Assembly: GCA_041855665.1 (NCBI GenBank)
Contig: JBHAEP010000064.1
Location: 1-9,621 of the forward strand
Direction: 5' to 3'
Length of the DNA stretch: 9,621 nucleotides
Source: JBHAEP01 sp041855665
GTDB taxonomy: Bacteria; Patescibacteriota; Saccharimonadia; Saccharimonadales; Saccharimonadaceae
Shown here: positions 1 to 5,725 of the stretch, piece by piece
Position numbering within the stretch: the first letter of the stretch is position 1
Layout: each line of letters opens with the position of its first letter
The notes under the pieces: model-generated
Told to the model about the DNA's origin: nothing
Databases searched by the model: none
Seen by the model: the letters and a program-made list of their open reading frames with translations, nothing else
Made by a program: the position numbers and the translations under genes

Positions 1-1044
1 CAATCTAAAAAAAAATCAGCCAGAGATTTTTTTGGTCAAATTAACTCTAGGCGAAAAGCCTATTTAGCTGTTCGGCCACATAGAAGCTTTAGGTTGTCGA
101 AGCGGCGGGATTATATTCGCGCTTACAGACTTTCATCGCCATTCGCCTTAATTGCTAAGACTTTTGATATTTTGTTTAAAAATAAAAAACTGTTTATTGG
201 TCTAGCTGGAATCTATGCACTGATAACGTTTTTGTTAGTGGGGATTGCATCGAGCGACACCTACAACTTTGCTAGAGATTTGGTTCTATCTTCTGAGTAT
301 GATATCGAAGGCGGTGGATTTTCGGCGGTAGGCGGTGCTTTTGTCACGATAGGAGGTATATTGCTTAGTGGCCCAAATCAAGCTACGACAGAGGGTGGTC
401 AGATTATTTCTGGTGTAATGGCTGTGGTTTTATGGATGTCTGTAATATGGTCAATGCGTGCAATAATGAGAGGGTCGAACCAAAAAGTAAAGATTCGTGA
501 TGCGCTGTATAACTCTGGGGCGCCACTGGTAGCAACTCTATGTCTAGCGCTAATTTTATTAGTACAGATGATTCCTTTAGCTATAGCAATATCTAGTGGA
601 TTCACCGTAAATCAAATAGGTTTCGCTAATGCCAATATTGGAATTATGCTTTTGACTTTTGGGGCATTTTTGCTAGGTGTTTTGGGGATTTATTGGATTA
701 TGCCGACAATTTTCGGAATGATAATAGTTACAGTTCAGGGGAGCTATCCACTAGAAGCTTGGCGCTATGGTAGTGAGGTTGTAATAGGTAGGCGGGTGCC
801 TTTGATATTGAGATTAATTGCAGTACTAGCGTTTTTGGCGGTAATGTGGTTTGTAATATTCGTGCCGTTGACGCTGCTAGATAACTGGCTTTTAAGTATA
901 TTTAATTGGCTAGAGAAACTGAGTGTAGTACCTTATTTGATGATTTTTTATACGTCACTTGCTTTAGTATTTTTTACAATTTATATCTATATATTGTATC
1001 GCGAAACGGTGGAAATGAATGCAAAAGAAGAACGCAAAAAATAG
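1..1044 (+). CDS. Multi-pass membrane protein of unknown function, 5'-partial
   Basis: The reading frame is open from base 1, with no stop before TAG at 1042-1044, so the gene very probably starts upstream of the window. A TTG at 94 could serve as a start, but the 31 codons before it encode a Lys/Arg-rich stretch (QSKKKSARDFFG...) that continues naturally into the basic region after it. The visible part is 347 residues. A basic N-terminal segment of about 60 residues is followed by about six hydrophobic segments near residues 64-85, 135-152, 175-197, 214-245 (long, possibly a hairpin), 267-291 and 310-333, and a short charged tail. A Gly-rich loop lies between the first two. I recognise no catalytic motif or family, so the function is unknown; it would sit in the cytoplasmic membrane. 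The 3' end overlaps ligA by 26 bases in another frame, so the two genes are probably cotranscribed and translationally coupled. Confidence 0.8.
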   Translation, partial: QSKKKSARDFFGQINSRRKAYLAVRPHRSFRLSKRRDYIRAYRLSSPFALIAKTFDILFKNKKLFIGLAGIYALITFLLVGIASSDTYNFARDLVLSSEYDIEGGGFSAVGGAFVTIGGILLSGPNQATTEGGQIISGVMAVVLWMSVIWSMRAIMRGSNQKVKIRDALYNSGAPLVATLCLALILLVQMIPLAIAISSGFTVNQIGFANANIGIMLLTFGAFLLGVLGIYWIMPTIFGMIIVTVQGSYPLEAWRYGSEVVIGRRVPLILRLIAVLAFLAVMWFVIFVPLTLLDNWLLSIFNWLEKLSVVPYLMIFYTSLALVFFTIYIYILYRETVEMNAKEERKK

Positions 1045-3046
1045 GATTGACGAGCTTAGAAAACTTATTTCTAAATACAGCTATGAGTATCATGTAAATG
1101 ATGCTCCGTCAGTTAGCGATGCTATTTATGACGGATTATTTAATGAGCTTAAGCAACTAGAAGCTGAAAATCCAGACCTGATCACTCCAGAAAGTCCAAC
1201 GCAAAGGGTGGGCAATGAGCTAAAAGGTGGATTTGAGAAAGTGGCACATGCTAGCAGGATGCTTAGTCTCAATGATGTTTTTAGTGCCGAAGATGTCCTG
1301 AAGTGGTTTAAGAGAGTCGAGAAAATGACATCTGAAAAGCTGGATTTTTTTGCTGATATAAAGATGGATGGACTGGCTTGTTCGTTGATTTATGTTGATG
1401 GAAAATTGAATCGAGCGGTTACTCGAGGTGATAGTTTTATCGGGGAAGATGTTACTAATAACGTGCGTACGATTCGTAACGTTCCGTTAGAGCTTCAGAG
1501 TAGCAAGAATTATCCTGAAATTTCATTTGGTCGCACAGAGATTCGAGGTGAGATTTTAATTTTGAAAGATGATTTTGAAAAAATAAATCATCAAATGATA
1601 GAGAAAGGGCAGTCTGAATATAAAAATCCACGCAACCTGGCAGCTGGAACGGTTCGTCAGCTTGATCCGAAATTGGTGGCGTCTAGACCTTTAGTTTTTA
1701 TTGCTTATGATATTATTCGTGAAGATGATCGTGAGATCAGGACGTGGGAGCAGGCTTATCAGATATTGGGTGAAATTGGTATTCGGCGCAATTCTGAGGC
1801 TAGGCGTTGTGAAGATTTAAATGAGGTTGTGAAATTTATAGACTTCTGGGATAAGGCACGGCTTGATTTGCCGTTTAATACGGATGGTTTGGTGGTAAAA
1901 ATTAACAATCGTAAGATCTATAAAGACCTAGGTGTTGTTGGTAAGCAACCGCGAGCAGCTATAGCTTATAAATATGCCGCGGAACAAGCTACAACCATCG
2001 TAAAAGATATAGTAATCTCTATAGGACGAACTGGGGCGGCTACGCCGGTGGCTGTTTTTGAGCCAGTTCAGGTTGCTGGAACGACTGTGAAGCATGCTAG
2101 TTTGCATAATGCGGACGAGATCGAGCGATTAGATGTCAGGCGCGGTGATACAGTAGTTATATACAAAGCTGGCGATATTATCCCTAAGGTTGAGTCAGTG
2201 ATTATGGATCTTCGCCCCAAAGAATCTAAAAAGATTGATTTTGAGGACGAGCTTAAGCGACAATACCCTGAACTTGAATTCTATAGACCTCAGGGCGAGG
2301 CCGTATATCGAGTTCGTGGTGCAGTGCAATCTGTTATTTTAGCTAAATCAATTGAGCATTACGCCTCCAGGGGTGCAGTTGATATTAATACCTTAGGTGA
2401 AAAGAATGTCAAAGCTTTAGTTGATGCTGGTTTGGTTCAGGATTTGGCCGATATTTACAGTCTGAAGTTTGAAGATGTGGTTTCTTTGGAGCGTTTTGCT
2501 AAAATTTCAGCTCAAAAACTTATAGATGCTATCAATAATGCTAAAAATCCAGATCTTGATAAATTTATTTATGGTCTTGGCGTTCGGCATATTGGAGCGC
2601 AGACTGCAAAAGATTTGGCGGATAAGTTTCAATCATTAAATAGTCTACGCCAGGCTGATTTGGATGACTTCCTTGAGGTTGATGGAATCGGCGTGGTGGT
2701 TGCTGAAAGTTTAGCTGGTTGGCTTTTTGATGATCAGAATCAAGATCTTTTAGATAAATTTACTTCGCTTGGTGTTGTGCCGCACTATGAATCTAAGTCT
2801 GACGGGTATTTAAGCGGAATATCTATAGCCGTTACAGGTACGCTATCTGCTATGAGTCGACTTGAGTTTAGCGATTTAATTCAAAAAAATGGTGGAAAAT
2901 TTAATACTTCCGTAACAAAAGACACCAACTATTTAGTGTATGGCGGAAAAATCGGAGCTAGCAAAAAAGCCAAGGCTGAAAAACTAGGCGTTCAGATTTT
3001 AAGCGAAAAAGAGTTTAGCGATCAAGTATTTGATTTGACTAAATAA
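1019..3046 (+). CDS. ligA: NAD-dependent DNA ligase LigA lacking zinc-finger cysteines
   Basis: LigA seals nicks in duplex DNA using NAD+, during lagging-strand synthesis and repair. At 675 residues it has the usual family length and full domain order. An Ia NMN-binding region (YHVNDAP at 24-30, SDAIYD at 33-38) is followed by the adenylation domain with catalytic Lys115 in KMDG (115-118), RGE at 176-178, NPRNLAAGTVRQLD and TDGLVVKI. Next come an OB fold (GRTGAATPVA, KAGDIIPKV near 383-391), helix-hairpin-helix repeats and a BRCT domain at about 596-675. The residue usually Glu two before the catalytic Lys is Asp113. The small zinc finger between OB fold and HhH is present in length, but its four cysteines are replaced by Tyr416, Leu419, Val432 and Gln437. 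The ATG at 1019 follows GGTGGA with 5 bases between and overlaps the upstream gene. The last codons contain the -35 element of a downstream promoter. Confidence 0.97.
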   Translation: MQKKNAKNRIDELRKLISKYSYEYHVNDAPSVSDAIYDGLFNELKQLEAENPDLITPESPTQRVGNELKGGFEKVAHASRMLSLNDVFSAEDVLKWFKRVEKMTSEKLDFFADIKMDGLACSLIYVDGKLNRAVTRGDSFIGEDVTNNVRTIRNVPLELQSSKNYPEISFGRTEIRGEILILKDDFEKINHQMIEKGQSEYKNPRNLAAGTVRQLDPKLVASRPLVFIAYDIIREDDREIRTWEQAYQILGEIGIRRNSEARRCEDLNEVVKFIDFWDKARLDLPFNTDGLVVKINNRKIYKDLGVVGKQPRAAIAYKYAAEQATTIVKDIVISIGRTGAATPVAVFEPVQVAGTTVKHASLHNADEIERLDVRRGDTVVIYKAGDIIPKVESVIMDLRPKESKKIDFEDELKRQYPELEFYRPQGEAVYRVRGAVQSVILAKSIEHYASRGAVDINTLGEKNVKALVDAGLVQDLADIYSLKFEDVVSLERFAKISAQKLIDAINNAKNPDLDKFIYGLGVRHIGAQTAKDLADKFQSLNSLRQADLDDFLEVDGIGVVVAESLAGWLFDDQNQDLLDKFTSLGVVPHYESKSDGYLSGISIAVTGTLSAMSRLEFSDLIQKNGGKFNTSVTKDTNYLVYGGKIGASKKAKAEKLGVQILSEKEFSDQVFDLTK

Positions 3047-3063
3047 AACATGAGCTTTATAAT
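3035..3063 (+). promoter_or_regulatory. Sigma70-type promoter at the 3' end of ligA
   Basis: TTGACT (3035-3040), a 17-base spacer, then TATAAT (3058-3063). The -35 lies inside the last ligA codons. The expected start is near 3070, one base before the closing stem of the foldable region downstream, which supports a real promoter for a small RNA. The hexamers are seen directly; activity is inferred. Confidence 0.65.
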
Positions 3064-3081
3064 AAAAATATGCTGATGCGC

Positions 3082-3106
3082 AAAAACAGGGTTCGCCCAA
3101 GTTTTT
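3082..3106 (+). terminator. Possible weak terminator hairpin after ligA
   Basis: AAAAAC-A-GGG-TTCG-CCC-AA-GTTTTT forms an A/U-rich hairpin 36 bases after the ligA stop. The T run is inside the stem, as in bidirectional terminators, but only four G-C pairs hold it. It may end ligA transcripts, or simply be helix P2 of the candidate RNA; I favour the latter. Confidence 0.35.
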
Positions 3107-3179
3107 CGTAAAAATAAACAGATTTTAAAACAAAAAACCTATTGCGTGCCCTAGGGTGGGCGCGCACCAGCAGATAATT

Positions 3180-3206
3180 CCGCCAGTTGATTCTGGCGGT
3201 TTTATG
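3180..3206 (+). terminator. Rho-independent terminator
   Basis: CCGCCAG (3180-3186) and CTGGCGG (3193-3199) make a perfect 7-bp G/C-rich stem with loop TTGATT, followed by TTTTATGTT. The T run is short, so readthrough into the Mur ligase gene is possible. It would end both ligA readthrough and the candidate small RNA. Confidence 0.75.
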
Positions 3207-3213
3207 TTATAAT
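3187..3213 (+). promoter_or_regulatory. Promoter for the Mur ligase gene, overlapping the terminator
   Basis: A perfect -10 TATAAT lies at 3208-3213. The best -35 is TTGATT at 3187-3192 with a short 15-base spacer, exactly the loop of the terminator hairpin. Transcription would start near 3219-3221, only 3-5 bases before the ATG at 3224, so the mRNA would be leaderless or nearly so. No Shine-Dalgarno sequence lies upstream of that ATG, which fits. Confidence 0.55.
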
Positions 3214-3223
3214 CATAAGCAAT

Positions 3224-4498
3224 ATGCAAGATGCGTTCACTAAAAAAATTCAAAGTATAACTAAGCAATATTTTGCAAAACACAGCGATGTTCGCTTGGT
3301 GACGGTGGTTGGAACACTGGGAAAAACTAGTGCAGAGATTGCCGTTGCTACAATGCTTGATCCTAAGTATAAAGTTTGGGTCGAGCCAAAACATCCTGAA
3401 AGTCATCTAGAAGTTTGCTTGCAAATACTAGGAATTAAGCTTCCTTCAAAGCTTGGGTTTTGGGAGAAGAAATCTATAATTCGAGCGGCGAAAGAGCGAC
3501 TAAAACGACCTACTGGAGCAAATGTTATCATACAAGAACTTCCGGTGTGGAGTCCTGAGGATATTAATATTTATAATTCTTATCTATTTCCTGATGTTAC
3601 GATATTAACCAACCTTACTCCAACCGCACATGAGAGTTCTTGGGGTGATGAAGATGTAGCGAGTAATTATCTATCTCTAACCTTGAACAGTAAAAAAGTC
3701 TTCATTAATCGCGATGAGATAAATGGTGGGTATGAGCAGTATTTGGCGAATCATTCGGTGGCAACTTATGGGTTGAATCCTGGGGTTGATTATCTTTTAT
3801 ATAATTCTGTTTTTAGTGATTTTAGTACTACTAGTGGGATATTTTATTCACCATATAGCCCTGAAGGAGTACCGGTAAATCTAAATGTGGCAAGCAGTAG
3901 CAGTGCTAAGCCTGCTGTGGTAGCCGCGGCCGTGGGTTTGGATTTTGGTATGACTATCGAGGAAGTTATGGCTGGAATGGCTGAAATTCGTCCGATTCCC
4001 GGTAGGATGCGCAGGCTTGATGGAGTTGAAGATAGCATATTGATAGATGATACCTCTAGCGCTACGGCTGGTACGGTCGTTGCCGCCATCCAGGCTGTGC
4101 AAGATTATGATGCACCACAGAGAATTGTCGTTTGTGGTGGAATTGGGCCTTTGGGCAAAAACACTGATCAAGCTTATAGGGATATAGGTGAAGTGTTTCA
4201 TTCACTTAAGACCGACTGGCTGGTTTTGGTGGGTGAAAATGCATCTACTAAGATTGGGCCAATAGCTAAAAATAAAGGCGTGCGAGTCAGGGAGTTTAAT
4301 AATTCGATTGATGCTGGAGCTTTTGTTCATTCTGTTATACAAAAAGGCGCTATTGTTTTATATAGCGGATCAGAAGACGGAGTTTACTTGGAGGAGGCGA
4401 TAAAAATAGTGCTACACAGTAGCTCTGATGTACATAAATTAGCCAGACAAGATAGCCATTCGATGGAAATTAAACGAGCTAGGTTTTCGAAATTTTAA
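3224..4498 (+). CDS. Mur ligase family protein, MurF-like, without N-terminal substrate domain
   Basis: ATP-dependent amide ligase of the Mur family (cytoplasmic; usually joins an amino acid or peptide to a carboxylated substrate). Visible motifs are the P-loop GTLGKTS (30-36), the central TNLTPTAHES (129-138, comparable to the MurF TNIG.AHLE region), an Ala-rich segment (KPAVVAAAVG), PGRMRRLDG (259-267) with IDDTSSATAG just after, and GGIGPLGKNTDQ-type C-terminal motifs. The PGR-DDT and central motifs resemble MurF most. The P-loop is at residue 30, whereas MurF has about 80 more residues before it, so the UDP-sugar-binding first domain is missing. An upstream start is excluded: the frame meets TGA at 3188 and has no start codon after it. 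The real substrate is therefore uncertain; MurT-like or another Mur-ligase role is possible. No Shine-Dalgarno is visible. Twenty bases separate it from the next gene, suggesting an operon. Confidence 0.85.
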   Translation: MQDAFTKKIQSITKQYFAKHSDVRLVTVVGTLGKTSAEIAVATMLDPKYKVWVEPKHPESHLEVCLQILGIKLPSKLGFWEKKSIIRAAKERLKRPTGANVIIQELPVWSPEDINIYNSYLFPDVTILTNLTPTAHESSWGDEDVASNYLSLTLNSKKVFINRDEINGGYEQYLANHSVATYGLNPGVDYLLYNSVFSDFSTTSGIFYSPYSPEGVPVNLNVASSSSAKPAVVAAAVGLDFGMTIEEVMAGMAEIRPIPGRMRRLDGVEDSILIDDTSSATAGTVVAAIQAVQDYDAPQRIVVCGGIGPLGKNTDQAYRDIGEVFHSLKTDWLVLVGENASTKIGPIAKNKGVRVREFNNSIDAGAFVHSVIQKGAIVLYSGSEDGVYLEEAIKIVLHSSSDVHKLARQDSHSMEIKRARFSKF

Positions 4499-4518
4499 TA
4501 AATGAAAAGGGGATAAAT

Positions 4519-5718
4519 ATGGATAATCAAAATGGATTTCAGGGACAAAATCAAAATAACCAAAGCCCATATCAGCCACAATATCAAAACTTCGACCCAA
4601 ACGGACCGCATCCAGCGGTTGTTCGGGAAAAGAAGATTCATCGTAAAATCACTAAAAAGATCGGCTGGATTATTGGTATCGGCGTGATTATGGTTTTGGC
4701 GATTGCTGGATTTTTAGTCTACAATCTATGGTATCAGAATCCGCACAAGGTGATTTTCGATGCTGTTAATCAAGCGATTGTTGCAAAGTCGCACAACTAT
4801 AAGGGTAGTTTTGTCTACGAAAGTAAAAACGGCAATAATGTTAAGAACTATAGCCTAAAGGTGGATTTTGATCTGGCTGGAGTGGGTGTTAAGTCAGCTG
4901 GAGTTGCTAAGATTAACTTTGTTAGTGATGGCCTTGAGCTTAAGTTGGATGCAGAGGCTAAGGGCGATGACAGCGGAAATGTCTATATTAAAGCTAGTAA
5001 GGTAGAGGAAAATATTGATCGATATATTGCCAAAAATCCGCAATATCAACCGATAAAAGATGCTTATTCTGATTTAATTAAAAAGATTGATGGCAAATGG
5101 CTTCAGTATAATTATCTAAAGAATATCAGCGATGAAAAAGACAAGAAGATTGCTGAATGTAAACTAAATGTAGCGAAAAAATATACTAATGATGAAAGCT
5201 TTAAGCGGCAAGTTGCAGATATTTATAGGAATAACCAGTTCTTGACAATATCAGATAGTAGTCAAAAGGCTAGTTCTCAATTTATTTATGGAATATCTGG
5301 TGACGAAAATAAGGGTAGGGAGTTTTTAAACAAACTTAGCGATCTTGATATCTCTAAGGAGTATAATGATTGTGGCGGTACTACAATAAAGGAAGATTTG
5401 GACGGTTTTTTTGATATAGACAAAAACGAAAGCGGTATTGAATCAGAACAGGAAACTACCACATTCTACATCAATAAGATTAGTCATAAGTTAGAAAAAG
5501 TTACATCTAATTTCGTAGGGAAGGATGGTGAGGCAACTCTGAATGGTGATATTGGCTATGATGTCGTGTATGATTCTTTGTCTGATATTGAAATGCCAAA
5601 AGACGCGATTAGTGTAGAGAGTTTAGCTAAAGATATTGAGGCTAGTAACAAAAAACTCATGGATACATATGCCAGTCAAGCTAATGCTTCAAACGATGAA
5701 GACACTGTAGTAGAATAA
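4519..5718 (+). CDS. Single-pass membrane protein with large extracytoplasmic domain
   Basis: Not recognised as a named family. The 399 residues start with a disordered Gln/Asn/Pro-rich tail (1-31), a basic stretch (36-48, HRKITKK) and one membrane helix at about 49-71. The positive-inside rule puts the N-terminus in the cytoplasm and residues 72-399 outside. The exterior part alternates strand-like polar/hydrophobic segments (about 95-160 and 312-350) with a helical Lys/Asp-rich middle. It has only two cysteines (Cys214, Cys285), which could form a disulfide, and ends in an acidic tail. There is no lipobox and no enzyme motif. A surface lipid- or polymer-binding role would be a guess. The ATG at 4519 has a good Shine-Dalgarno, AGGGG at 4508-4512, 6 bases upstream. 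It lies between the Mur ligase and leuS, 7 bases before the latter, so it is probably cotranscribed with both. Confidence 0.85.
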   Translation: MDNQNGFQGQNQNNQSPYQPQYQNFDPNGPHPAVVREKKIHRKITKKIGWIIGIGVIMVLAIAGFLVYNLWYQNPHKVIFDAVNQAIVAKSHNYKGSFVYESKNGNNVKNYSLKVDFDLAGVGVKSAGVAKINFVSDGLELKLDAEAKGDDSGNVYIKASKVEENIDRYIAKNPQYQPIKDAYSDLIKKIDGKWLQYNYLKNISDEKDKKIAECKLNVAKKYTNDESFKRQVADIYRNNQFLTISDSSQKASSQFIYGISGDENKGREFLNKLSDLDISKEYNDCGGTTIKEDLDGFFDIDKNESGIESEQETTTFYINKISHKLEKVTSNFVGKDGEATLNGDIGYDVVYDSLSDIEMPKDAISVESLAKDIEASNKKLMDTYASQANASNDEDTVVE

Positions 5719-5725
5719 TATAAGT

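Larger units (their letters stand above)
3070..3206 (+). ncRNA. Candidate structured small RNA or RNA leader, no family recognised
   Basis: The stretch has no convincing ORF on the plus strand but folds compactly. P1 pairs 3071-3081 with 3162-3172 (10 Watson-Crick pairs of 11 positions, one A-C mismatch). P2 starts at once: AAAAAC (3082-3087) pairs with GTTTTT (3101-3106) and GGG (3089-3091) with CCC (3096-3098), capped by TTCG. An A-rich linker (3107-3143) follows. P3 is GCCC (3148-3151) with GGGC (3158-3161); this hairpin can extend to 8 pairs (3144-3151 with 3158-3165) at the expense of the inner part of P1. A hairpin terminator closes the unit at 3180-3203. The promoter at 3035-3063 would start transcription at the base of P1. 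I see no SRP Alu/GNAR-loop motif, tmRNA tag or tRNA-like ends, or RNase P core. It could be a free small RNA or a leader acting on the Mur ligase gene at 3224. Confidence 0.5.

Noticed and set aside
94..96. TTG at 94 as the start of the first membrane protein
   Set aside because: The frame is open to base 1 and the upstream codons give a sensible basic N-terminus, so the gene is probably cut by the window edge.
3070..3206. SRP RNA, 6S RNA, tmRNA or tRNA in the ligA downstream spacer
   Set aside because: The GGGTTCGCCC sequence recalls a tRNA T-arm, but the loop is only four bases and there is no acceptor stem, no SRP tetraloop domain, no tag frame and no long 6S-type bubble between rod-like stems.
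3125..3406. Minus-strand ORF across the ligA-Mur ligase spacer
   Set aside because: It runs through the terminator and into the Mur ligase coding region with no promoter or ribosome site; its composition looks like a shadow frame.
3844..4201. Two minus-strand ORFs inside the Mur ligase gene
   Set aside because: Shadows of a well-supported gene; no family motif.
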